Part shown: piece by piece, positions 7,882-14,122 of the stretch | Layout of the letters: each line of letters opens with the position of its first letter | Numbering within the stretch: position 1 is the first letter of the stretch | Source of the DNA: Propionibacteriaceae bacterium | Lineage (GTDB): Bacteria; Actinomycetota; Actinomycetes; Propionibacteriales; Propionibacteriaceae | Length of the DNA: 24,383 bases | Reading direction: 5' to 3' | Assembly: GCA_905372155.1 (NCBI GenBank) | Contig: CAJPNZ010000042.1 | Location: 1 to 24,383, forward strand | Made by a program: the position numbers and the translations under genes | The notes under the pieces: model-generated | The model's input: the letters and a program-made list of their open reading frames with translations, nothing else | Database searches by the model: none | Told to the model about the DNA's origin: nothing

Positions 7882-7998
7882 TCAGTATAGGGTGTACAAT
7901 ATTGTATGCACAGGGAAGCGAATCAGTTCTTCAGTATTCTCGAGAGATCCGGATGCCCGGCGCTTGGGTTCGCCCCGCCTTTTGATTGAAATTTTCAT
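7882..7998 (-). CDS. Possible 38-residue small protein just upstream of the kinase
   Basis: An ATG-started frame of 38 residues ends 5 nt before the kinase start. The product is basic at the N-terminus (MKISIKRRGEPKRR) and hydrophobic at the C-terminus (FPVHTILYTLY). Upstream lies AGAAGAGA, a weak ribosome site about 6 nt away. It could be a leader peptide coupled to the kinase. However, the frame overlaps the palindrome and the kinase promoter candidate, which argues against a stable coding role. No homologue is recognised. Confidence 0.25.
   Translation of the reverse strand: MKISIKRRGEPKRRASGSLENTEELIRFPVHTILYTLY
7884..7911 (-). promoter_or_regulatory. Kinase promoter with a perfect palindrome in its spacer
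   Basis: On the minus strand GTGCAT (7911-7906) and TATACT (7889-7884) are 16 nt apart and the kinase ATG follows 7 nt later. The perfect 12-bp palindrome TACAATATTGTA (7895-7906) fills most of the spacer. A closely similar arrangement precedes esterase A at 14094-14122. A regulator binding between -35 and -10 is inferred. Confidence 0.5.
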
Positions 7999-8637
7999 CG
8001 ATGTTCTCTTCTGCTGTGTCGAGTCTCGCTCGATGGTGTCATTAGGGTCGCGGCAACAGTGCTTGTCAGGGTGGGGTTGTTGGTGCGACGTGCGTTGCAC
8101 GGTATGGGACCGGGTGGCGGTTGCGAAGGGGCTGGGGGTGCTGGCCCTTGGCCGATCACCCGAGGGCACAGGCGGGTTGGCGCTGTGACCACCTCTGGTC
8201 CAGAGGGCATCCGGATCACCACGTATCTCGGTCTCCTCCGCAGGCGCGATTGCCGAAGAGCTTGGGCGGACGCCCCAGAGCAGCCCGGGACGGCCCAAGC
8301 TCCACGCGAAGCACACGAACGTCTACTCGCTGCTCCCACCACTTGACACCAAGCCCGGGCGCTCGCAGAATAAGTTCTGCGGCTCAATGAAATGTGGCGG
8401 GGCAATATGACGGGTCATTTGAGAGTTCGGTGTTCAGGGCGCCCGTGAGACGCATGCCCTTTGGGTGATGGATCCGATACCAAGGTTGATCTTGTGATCC
8501 GCCAAGGTATCCGCTTGTGGCACGAAGGTTGGCTATCGGACAACAGGGTCTTCCCGTTCGCTGCGAAACAGGATGTACTGGTCACAGCTCCGAGGGGCAC
8601 GGAACTCATTCGCAGTAACTCAAGAAGGGATTGCATC
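7999..8637 (+). other. Long region upstream of the bacteriocin, partly coding-like
   Basis: No gene is recognised. A plus-strand frame, open from 8189 to the stop at 8410, uses mostly G/C-ending codons and reads plausibly (GAIAEELGRTPQSSPGRPKL, then HTNVYSLLPPLDTKPG), but it lacks a start with a ribosome site and a known family. It may be a remnant of a displaced gene. The last 230 bp should hold the bacteriocin promoter; candidates are TTGATC at about 8483 with a weak -10, or TGTACT at 8574-8579. GATACC/GGTATC (about 8478-8513) forms a short inverted repeat. Confidence 0.3.
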
Positions 8638-8796
8638 ATGGCTCTTTTCTCCCGTCTCGTTTCCTACGCCTGGAACTTTGGGCGAAAAGTTGTAAACTGG
8701 ATCTGGTCACACAGGAACATCATTCTTGATTGGCTTCGTAACGGGCTGGCGTTCGATGTGATCATCGTCAGGGTTCGCAGGTATCTGGGGATCTGA
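8638..8796 (+). CDS. Leaderless bacteriocin, aureocin A53/lacticin Q-like
   Basis: This encodes 52 residues without a leader or signal peptide. It is cationic (seven Arg and one Lys against two Asp, net about +6), has four Trp (12, 21, 23, 32) and no Cys. From residue 15 it follows the lacticin Q pattern: GRKVVNWIW against GSKAVQWAW, then IILDWLRNG against KILDWLNAG, a conserved Asp40, and the C-terminal LGI. Such peptides are secreted as translated and permeabilise membranes of related Gram-positive cells; expected tertiary structure is a four-helix saposin-like bundle. AAGGGA at 8625-8630 lies 7 nt before the ATG. The frame is open upstream, but the family has no leader and the ribosome site fixes the start. 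A perfect hairpin follows the stop. bPH2 proteins, a two-component system and an ABC exporter lie around it. Family assignment was made by eye from remembered sequences, and its activity is untested. Confidence 0.85.
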   Translation: MALFSRLVSYAWNFGRKVVNWIWSHRNIILDWLRNGLAFDVIIVRVRRYLGI

Positions 8797-8817
8797 TCAG
8801 AATTTTCTACCGCAAAA

Positions 8818-8856
8818 CCTGGGGTTGGTGTCAATGGGAGTGACACCAACCCCAGG
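8818..8856 (+). terminator. Strong hairpin downstream of the bacteriocin gene
   Basis: A perfect 16-bp stem (8818-8833 with 8841-8856, CCTGGGGTTGGTGTCA) encloses a 7-nt loop, 21 nt after the bacteriocin stop. There is no strong T-tract after it (GCGCTTTCC), so it may act as a terminator or as a stabiliser of the short mRNA's 3' end. Confidence 0.8.
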
Positions 8857-8916
8857 CGATGCGCTTTCCGTGGCGACGGGAAAGCACTGTAGCACGCCCT
8901 GCTCCGGATCTCGTTC

Positions 8917-9306
8917 GTGAAATTCTTTGGTCGTGTTCCGGCGAAAAGGGAAGCGGTTGTGGATTCTAGTGCGCGCCTGCCCGTGGAGACACTCAGGTCG
9001 TGGACCGCTCAGGCAGTGGCGGGGGCGGGTCTGAGTGCTGTGGCGGCAATGGCCCTGAGGTGGCCCGCAGCGATCTGGTGGCTCGTCGCCGGGTTGGTAG
9101 CGGTCGTGATCGTCGCGGAAGCAGGTGTGTTCGTCCTGTCCAGTTACTGCTAGGTCACCCGGAAACTCATCCTCCCCGCGGGCCAGGTCCTGTTCGTGGA
9201 CATCAGGCAGGGTCCGATCGGCCGTGCGATGGGGCTGAAGCTCGTTCGGATCGGGACCCTCGGGTCGACCGAGTCCTGGGCGCTGCGTCCCGGGCAGGCT
9301 GCTGTG
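8917..9306 (+). pseudogene. Broken bPH2 immunity-protein copy
   Basis: The first 78 codons (GTG at 8917) give a polar start and two hydrophobic helices (AVAGAGLSAVAAMAL and IWWLVAGLVAVVIVAEAGV), ending at a TAG (9151-9153). In the same frame directly after the stop comes LILPAGQVLFVDIRQGPIGR and then IGTLGST, which matches the bPH2 core of the intact protein at 4939-5415 (ISIPASQILYVDVRQGPLAR, VGTLGTT). The segment between helix 2 and this core, about 25 residues in the intact paralogue, is missing, and the homology fades after about 9306. It is therefore a decayed, internally deleted duplicate of the YdbS-like gene, lying right beside the bacteriocin. Confidence 0.75.
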
Positions 9307-9386
9307 TGTGGTGATTCTCGACGAGTTCCCCATTGGTCTGCTCGCTCCACACGTCACGAGGGAGCGGGCGGCGAGCCTGGAGCCTG

Positions 9387-10019
9387 TCAGTCGATGAGGT
9401 TCCATTCGTAGGCAAGCGCTGCCAGGGCGGTGCGATTGGGCCGTCCGAATTTTTCCAGTAGCTTGCTGACATAAGACTTCACCGTGCTTACCGCCAAGTG
9501 GGTTTCACTGGCGATCTCCGCGTTGCTCCTGCCCTTGCCTATCAGGGCTATGAATTCGCGGTCCCGGGCGCTGAGATCCGTGGGCGCGGTACTGCGACGC
9601 AGCATGGGCAGTAGGGCGGTGATGAGTTTCGGGGAGACGAGGGTGTCCCCGCTGAAGGCCGCGAGGACCCCGTTGACCACCATGTGGGGGTGGTCGGATT
9701 TCAGGAGAAACCCGGTGGCCCCCGCCTCCAAGGCCTTGATCATCGTCGTCTCGTCGGCCACGGCGGTGAAGATGAGCACTCGGCACGTCAGCCCGTCGGC
9801 GAGCACGCGTCTGGTGACCTCGATTCCGTCGAGCCAAGGCATGTACAGATCGGTGATGAGGACATCCGGTTGCAGCTCCTGGGCGATCTGTAATGCCTGC
9901 CTGCCATCATGTGCGATCCCGACCACCTCGATGGAAGGCGCCCCTGATAGGTACCTCTGCAAAACATTGACGGCGAAGTGATCGTCCTCGGCAATGACCA
10001 CTCGTATGTGTGTTTCCAT
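9387..10019 (-). CDS. Response regulator, NarL/LuxR type
   Basis: This encodes 210 residues. The receiver domain (about 5-122) has the acidic pair Glu11-Asp12-Asp13, phospho-acceptor Asp57 (VLITDLYMPWLDG), Thr85 and Lys107 (FLLKSD). A LuxR-type helix-turn-helix follows (about 148-205; LSARDREFIALI, then NAEIASETHLAVSTVKSYVS). All switch residues are present. It is the natural partner of the HisKA_3 kinase at 6737-7876 on the same strand. The ATG at 10019 was chosen because it precedes the first strand with the usual 4-5 residues; the longer frame upstream has no domain. The upstream space to the ABC operon is only 62 nt, so it may be transcribed with it. Its targets probably include the bacteriocin or the ABC exporter; this is inferred from position. 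Confidence 0.92.
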   Translation of the reverse strand: METHIRVVIAEDDHFAVNVLQRYLSGAPSIEVVGIAHDGRQALQIAQELQPDVLITDLYMPWLDGIEVTRRVLADGLTCRVLIFTAVADETTMIKALEAGATGFLLKSDHPHMVVNGVLAAFSGDTLVSPKLITALLPMLRRSTAPTDLSARDREFIALIGKGRSNAEIASETHLAVSTVKSYVSKLLEKFGRPNRTALAALAYEWNLID

Positions 10020-10081
10020 CCTGTAATGGTAGAGCGGCCAAGTTGGGATGCTCACCGATGCGGGAATGCCTTCTCGGAGGC

Positions 10082-10855
10082 TCAGCGGTAGATGCGGCCC
10101 CGGCGCAGGGCGATGGGAGCCGATGCCAGAGCAACGGCGCACCAGGCGACCAGCAGGAGGCCTGCCATCAGGGGCGTCATTTTCGTCGCCAGTTCGGAAC
10201 CGGTCAAGGTGGCCGTATTCATGAGGGAGGACGGGAGATAGGAGAAGACCGGGGTGCTGACGCTAGCGGACGCGAAAGCCGTCTCCAGAGCTGGCGCGCC
10301 CAACACCACGACCAGAACGGCACCCACTGAAAGCGCGGGCTTGGAGAGCCACCAAGCGGCAACCAGCGCCAGAAGGCCCCACGTGAGATGGACCGCGAGC
10401 GTGCCCAGAACGTTGACCCAGAAGACGGACAAGGGCAGTGTCGCCAGGACGAGGGAGGACGGCAGGAGCAAGAAGGAGAGCGCGACGGCCGTTCCCGTCG
10501 TGATGACGGTGGTCAGCAGGGACGCCGCTGAGACCATGATGAGCTTTGCGCGGAGGATCCGGCCGTCGCTCATGGCCATGTGAATGTGATTGATCGTGCC
10601 CGAGGACCAGTCAGCGGTCACCAGGGTCGTCGTCCAGAACGCCAGCAACAGGCCGGAGAAGAACGTCGGGCTCCCCGGCATGAAGGCGGCGGCCTCGATC
10701 TGCGACGTGGGCGTTGCCCCTTCCTCCAGGGCTTTCTGGATGGCAGAGGAACTGAAAGCGACGGCGGCCAGGGTGGACAGTAGGATGAGGGGCCATACCC
10801 AGTAGGTGATTCGGTAGGCCTTGGAACGGACCAGCTCCGCACGGACGTCCCTCAT
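10082..10855 (-). CDS. ABC-2 type permease
   Basis: This encodes 257 residues with about six transmembrane helices; the first (YWVWPLILLSTLAAVAF) follows a short cytoplasmic start. A large loop (about 38-60) precedes helix 2, and the motif TADWSSGTINHIHMAMSDGR after it is typical of ABC-2 permeases, where this segment contacts the ATPase. The last helix is followed by a basic tail (LRRGRIYR). Its ATG overlaps the ATPase stop by 4 nt (ATGA), so the two are co-translated. With the upstream ATPase it forms a BcrAB- or NatAB-like exporter. Next to a bacteriocin and a two-component system it most likely expels or confers resistance to an antimicrobial peptide. Confidence 0.88.
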   Translation of the reverse strand: MRDVRAELVRSKAYRITYWVWPLILLSTLAAVAFSSSAIQKALEEGATPTSQIEAAAFMPGSPTFFSGLLLAFWTTTLVTADWSSGTINHIHMAMSDGRILRAKLIMVSAASLLTTVITTGTAVALSFLLLPSSLVLATLPLSVFWVNVLGTLAVHLTWGLLALVAAWWLSKPALSVGAVLVVVLGAPALETAFASASVSTPVFSYLPSSLMNTATLTGSELATKMTPLMAGLLLVAWCAVALASAPIALRRGRIYR

Positions 10856-11778
10856 GACTCTTCCCTCCTGGCGGCAATGAGACCCCCGTGGTACTCGACG
10901 TGTTCCGCGGTCAGTTCTTGGAATCTCTTCTCCAGGCTGACCGTCTCCTGTTCCATGTGGGTCAGCGCAACCCCGGCGGTCAACGCGATCTCCCCGATGG
11001 CCTCGGATTCGAGCGAGATTCGCAATAGCCCTTTCTCCGTCACATCCACAGTGGCGCCTGCCCGGCGGCAGGCCTCCGACAGGACGGTCGGGTCGGTGGT
11101 CGAGACCAAGGTCGAGGGATTCGCCAGTTGGGTGAATTCGGACATGGTTGCCTGGCTGATGATCTCGCCCTTGCCGATGACAACCACGCGGTCAGCCGTC
11201 TGGGCCATCTCCGAGAGCAGATGCGACGACATCAACACCGCTGCGCCGTCGGCGGACAACATCCTGACCAGGTTGCGTACCCACGTCACCCCATCCGGAT
11301 CGAGACCGTTGACCGGCTCATCGAGAACCACGTTCCCGGGGTTGGTGAGAAGCGCGGCTGCGATGCCCAGACGCTGTTTCATCCCGAGGGAGAACTTGCC
11401 CGCTCGGCGCTTGGAAACAGCGTGCAGACCGGTCAGTTCAAGAACCTCGTCCACGCGCGAGAGCGGCACCTCCTGCATCAGCGCGAGTGCCGTCAGGTGA
11501 TCGTGTGCCGTGCGGCTGGGATGCACCCAGCCGGCATCGAGCAGTACGCCGAGGTTCGTTCGTGCCGCGCCGCGGGGCAGAGGCGTGCCGTCGATGATGA
11601 TCCGTCCACCATCTGGTTGGTCGAGTCCGGCAACGATGCGCAGCAGCGTGGTCTTGCCTGCGCCGTTGGGGCCGACGAAACCCGTCACCGCGCCGGCGGG
11701 TGCTTCGAAGGACACATCCCGTAGAACCCGGTGTTCGCCGAACTGGCGTGTCACCTGCGATACCTCGATCAAGATCAT
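10852..11778 (-). CDS. ABC transporter ATP-binding protein
   Basis: This 308-residue ATPase pairs with the permease encoded next. Walker A is GPNGAGKT (36-43), the ABC signature is SLGMK (130-134), Walker B is VVLDEP (150-155) and the switch His186 lies in SSHLL. The C-terminal 90 residues form the extension usual in BcrA/NatA-type exporters. The ATG at 11778 lies directly against GAGAGGG, which is too close for that sequence to serve as its ribosome site; the in-frame TTG two codons later (11772-11770) has ideal spacing and may be the true start. Longer upstream starts add only unrelated residues. A small GGCCGT/ACGGCC hairpin (11799-11813) lies in its leader. The operon order is ATPase, permease and probably the response regulator. 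Confidence 0.9.
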   Translation of the reverse strand: MILIEVSQVTRQFGEHRVLRDVSFEAPAGAVTGFVGPNGAGKTTLLRIVAGLDQPDGGRIIIDGTPLPRGAARTNLGVLLDAGWVHPSRTAHDHLTALALMQEVPLSRVDEVLELTGLHAVSKRRAGKFSLGMKQRLGIAAALLTNPGNVVLDEPVNGLDPDGVTWVRNLVRMLSADGAAVLMSSHLLSEMAQTADRVVVIGKGEIISQATMSEFTQLANPSTLVSTTDPTVLSEACRRAGATVDVTEKGLLRISLESEAIGEIALTAGVALTHMEQETVSLEKRFQELTAEHVEYHGGLIAARREES

Positions 11779-11926
11779 CCCTCTCGTTCGTGGCCGGTGG
11801 CCGTCCCACGGCCATTCCACAAATCCGGGGACATCGATATCGAGGAGTTCCACGCGAGAGACGACCGTCGTCGGGTGAATTGCCTACTTTGGTACATCAG
11901 CTGAGGGCTCGCCATGAGATGAGCGC

Positions 11927-11968
11927 GACACGATCCCCTCGACCGCCGAGGGCCGAGGGGATCGTGTC
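11927..11968 (-). terminator. Hairpin ending the secreted-peptide array
   Basis: A perfect 15-bp stem (11927-11941 with 11954-11968, GACACGATCCCCTCG) has a 12-nt loop and lies about 100 nt past the stop of the first peptide gene. It also sits between the ABC operon leader and the peptide genes, so it can insulate the ABC operon. Its core (CTCGACCGCCG...AGGG...CGAGG) recurs in the hairpin at 17026-17064. Confidence 0.7.
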
Positions 11969-12065
11969 ATCCGTCAGTTTGAAGTGTTCGCGTGTGGCGT
12001 TGCAGGGAAGGAAGCCATGTCGATGACGTCACGTCATCGCCGTGCAGGCGTTCCGTGACGCTGTT

Positions 12066-12278
12066 TCACGGTTTGCAGAAGAAGCGTGAAACGTGCCTGC
12101 AGAGCATGTCCTGGATGAAGCTGTACTCGCTCGAGGACCAGCCACCAAGGTCGATTTCCATTCTCTGGGACTGGGCGGGCAGGGTCTCCGTGGCCTGTGC
12201 GACTGTGGGGGCCCCTATCACCAGGGTGCTGAGGGCCAGGGTGGCTCCGATGGCGGCGGCGATTTTGCGTTTGGACAT
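12066..12278 (-). CDS. Sec-secreted small peptide with C-x7-C tail (copy 1)
   Basis: This encodes 70 residues. A classic Sec signal peptide (KRK, then a hydrophobic Ala/Leu stretch) ends at a probable AxA cleavage site after residue 29 (TVAQA). The predicted mature part starts TETLPAQSQRMEID and ends in a tail with Cys60 and Cys68 (CRHVSRFFC) plus KP. The conserved SSSEYSF lies just before the tail. AGGAG lies 7 nt before the ATG. Its neighbour at 12480-12695 shares the signal and pro-region almost residue for residue but has a different tail. A conserved leader with a variable, probably disulfide-closed C-terminus suggests a secreted antimicrobial or signalling peptide; no known family is recognised. 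It is the last gene of a minus-strand array led by esterase A. Confidence 0.75.
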   Translation of the reverse strand: MSKRKIAAAIGATLALSTLVIGAPTVAQATETLPAQSQRMEIDLGGWSSSEYSFIQDMLCRHVSRFFCKP

Positions 12279-12479
12279 GTCTTTACTCCTACGAGTTGCT
12301 TGGTTTTTGAAGTGCTTTTCATGCCTATGGGAGCTTCATCACCACGTTTGGTGAATGGCGGTCTCCCATCGGTGTTCACCTGTCATGATTTGTACAGGTG
12401 GCGTTGTTTCGGTCGCGATACCCGGCTATGAAGACTGCTGCCGCGTGATCGTTACGAGACGCTGTTTCACGGATTTTTG

Positions 12480-12695
12480 TCAGCCTTTTTTGCAGTAGTC
12501 GCCGCCCAGGAACCAGCAGAATATGGGGCGGAAGAAACTGTAATCGCTTGACGACGCAGTACGCGGGTCGACTTCCGTTCTCTGGGACTGGGCGGGCAGA
12601 GTTTCCGTGGCCTGTGCGACTGTGGGGGCTGCTGTCGCCAAGGTGGCGAGGGCCAGGGTGGCTCCGATGGCGGCGGCGATCTTGCGTTTGAGCAT
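12480..12695 (-). CDS. Sec-secreted small peptide with C-x7-C tail (copy 2)
   Basis: This encodes 71 residues with AAGGAG just before the ATG. Signal peptide cleavage is expected after residue 29 (TVAQA). The first 39 residues differ from copy 1 at only five positions; the rest diverges except for SSSDYSF (48-54) and the two cysteines, again at 60 and 68 (CWFLGGDYC). The tail is more hydrophobic and Trp/Phe-rich than in copy 1 and ends KKG. One disulfide would close a nine-residue ring in both peptides. The gene lies 175 nt downstream of esterase A and 201 nt upstream of copy 1, with a fair promoter candidate of its own. Secretion by Sec is clear; bacteriocin, pheromone or other role is inference. 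Confidence 0.78.
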   Translation of the reverse strand: MLKRKIAAAIGATLALATLATAAPTVAQATETLPAQSQRTEVDPRTASSSDYSFFRPIFCWFLGGDYCKKG

Positions 12696-12727
12696 TTTTC
12701 TCCTTGGAGTTGAGTGGTGGAAGGAAT

Positions 12728-12756
12728 TTGATGCCAGATGATCTCTCTGATGTCAA
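12728..12756 (-). promoter_or_regulatory. Promoter candidate for peptide copy 2
   Basis: On the minus strand a consensus TTGACA (12756-12751) is followed after 17 nt by CATCAA (12733-12728), a weak -10; TCAAAT (12731-12726) is an alternative with a 19-nt spacer. It lies about 35 nt upstream of the peptide ATG. Confidence 0.45.
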
Positions 12757-12870
12757 ATTCATTTTTCTCTTTTGTCGTTGTTCAGTTTTTGGTTCTGATT
12801 CCCCGAGGCGTGACGGGCGGAGTCGTTCTCCGAGCCGATTTGGCCTCGTGGCGAATGAAACGCGGGAGCG

Positions 12871-13914
12871 TCATTCGGCTTTGCGGAGGTGGGCGACGAT
12901 GCCGTCGATGTCCTGCTGGAGGCGTTCCCTGCGGACGAAGTGGCCACCCTGTTCCTCGTAGCGCTCGTACTTGATTCCGGCCGAGTCGAGTGCGGCCGTG
13001 AACTCGCGTTGGGTTTCGCGAACGACATGTTCGTTCGCAGCGCTTCCGATGATTCCCATGATCTGGAAATTGATGATGTTCCTGTTGTTTCCGGAAACCA
13101 GGAAGATGCGTTTTCCGCGGTAGCTCTCGATGTTTTCTATGGGGTTATCGGCGCTGATGAGGTCCTGGCGCCACTTGCTTTCCGGGAATCCGTAGATGGT
13201 GCCGCCATTGAGCTCAATCAAGGTCGCGGTAATATTCGCCCAACGGACGACGGTGCTGAGGTGGCTGCGGAGGTTTGCTGGTCCGGAGTGGGCGCTGACG
13301 GAGGCGAATTTGTCGCTGTACTTGGCGGTGTACTTGAGGGCTCCGAAGCCTCCCATGGAGAATCCGGAGACGGCGCGTCCGGCCTGCTCGGGGAAGGTGC
13401 GGAAGGTGGCGTCGACCCAGGGGATGAGTTCCTCGATGTGGAAGGTTTCCCAGTTGCGTGGGCCCACTTTGGAACTCACGGGGTTGCAGTGCCAGCCGAG
13501 CCCGGCGTCGGGCATGACCACGATGAGATCACGTCCAGCGGTCATTTCTCGGATGTTGTATCCGTCGAATTCGGTGTATTGACCGCCGCCTCCGTGGAAC
13601 TGGTACAGCACGGGGTAGCGTTTGCCGCTGTCGTAGCCATCGGGGAGCAGAACGTTGACACGCAGGTTTCTCATCGCGCTGGGATTGTGCTTCCTGGCCA
13701 AGAACGAGGGGTTCTCGGGTTTCTTGACCGAGGGAGTGACAAATTCGTAGGTCTGCATGCGTCCGTCGGTTTCCTGGCTGACGATTTCGAGGCCCTCTGC
13801 ATGGGCGGGAGTGGTGCCGCTCCACGCAGCTCCGGCGCCAATGATGGAAGCCGCGGCGAGCCCTCCGGCTCCCTTGAAGACGGTGCGACGACTGAGTTTG
13901 TGGTTCAAGGACAT
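12871..13914 (-). CDS. Tat-exported esterase A (esterase D / antigen 85-like fold)
   Basis: This 347-residue alpha/beta hydrolase belongs to the putative-esterase family (PF00756 type). A twin-arginine signal (LSRRTVFKG, hydrophobic stretch, TPAHA) predicts export folded, with cleavage near residue 39. The catalytic serine is Ser186 in GFSMGGFG, and His325 in GGHF is the likely base. Where relatives have the acid (Asp259 in esterase B, GTDSRN), this protein reads SGNNRN, so the triad acid is missing or lies elsewhere. The substrate is unknown: cell-wall esters or secreted products are options. The ATG at 13914 has AAGGGA 5 nt ahead. The gene heads a same-strand array with the two secreted peptides, which may mean a shared extracellular job. 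A promoter like that of the bacteriocin kinase lies about 180 nt upstream. Confidence 0.85.
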   Translation of the reverse strand: MSLNHKLSRRTVFKGAGGLAAASIIGAGAAWSGTTPAHAEGLEIVSQETDGRMQTYEFVTPSVKKPENPSFLARKHNPSAMRNLRVNVLLPDGYDSGKRYPVLYQFHGGGGQYTEFDGYNIREMTAGRDLIVVMPDAGLGWHCNPVSSKVGPRNWETFHIEELIPWVDATFRTFPEQAGRAVSGFSMGGFGALKYTAKYSDKFASVSAHSGPANLRSHLSTVVRWANITATLIELNGGTIYGFPESKWRQDLISADNPIENIESYRGKRIFLVSGNNRNIINFQIMGIIGSAANEHVVRETQREFTAALDSAGIKYERYEEQGGHFVRRERLQQDIDGIVAHLRKAE

Positions 13915-14093
13915 GGCTTTCCCTTGCGGTTGAATTTCCATCACGATAGGTGATTCCGGGGTGGCTGACTTCCCCCTGGAATCAATTCAGGAATGGTGTT
14001 TGGCATCACGACGGACGTGATCAGTGTGCCGTCTTGAATGGTCTGTCCAGCCTCCGCTCCTGATGGGGTTCCCTCATGCTCAAGCTGGACGCA

Positions 14094-14122
14094 AGCCTAG
14101 CTGGATACAACTGTGTATGCAA
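14094..14122 (-). promoter_or_regulatory. Esterase A promoter candidate sharing the kinase motif
   Basis: On the minus strand TTGCAT (14122-14117) and TAGGCT (14099-14094) are 17 nt apart. The spacer begins ACACAGTTGTA. TGCATACACAGTTGTA matches the kinase promoter's TGCATACAATATTGTA at 13 of 16 positions. A remnant, TGCATACA, lies at 16969-16962 at a similar distance from the esterase pseudogene. Confidence 0.45.

Larger units (their letters stand above)
12057..12695 (-). repeat. Tandem duplication containing the two peptide genes
   Basis: Two copies of a roughly 400-bp unit lie head to tail. The first third of each gene is nearly identical at DNA level, and the 15-mer GACGCTGTTTCACGG near each gene's end recurs at 12057-12071 and 12458-12472. 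In copy 1 this 15-mer includes the stop codon; in copy 2 it lies just past the stop. The parts encoding the tails have diverged. Confidence 0.75.

Noticed and set aside
7906..7989. Possible leaderless 27-residue plus-strand peptide starting at the ATG at 7906 after TACAAT
   Set aside because: It depends only on the palindrome looking like a -10 on both strands; the product has no pattern and no ribosome site.
7995..8405. Minus-strand frame of 136 codons in the bacteriocin upstream region
   Set aside because: It is arginine/serine/proline-rich with no ribosome site and overlaps a more plausible frame on the other strand.
4504..8579. Shared 9-mer GGATGTACT upstream of the bPH2 operon (4504) and the bacteriocin (8571) as a common promoter element
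   Set aside because: A 9-bp match between two regions of a few hundred bp is not surprising by chance, and neither copy has a good -35 at the right distance.
8917..9153. Independent 78-residue membrane protein
   Set aside because: The same frame continues right after the TAG with clear bPH2 homology, so it is better read as the front half of a broken gene.
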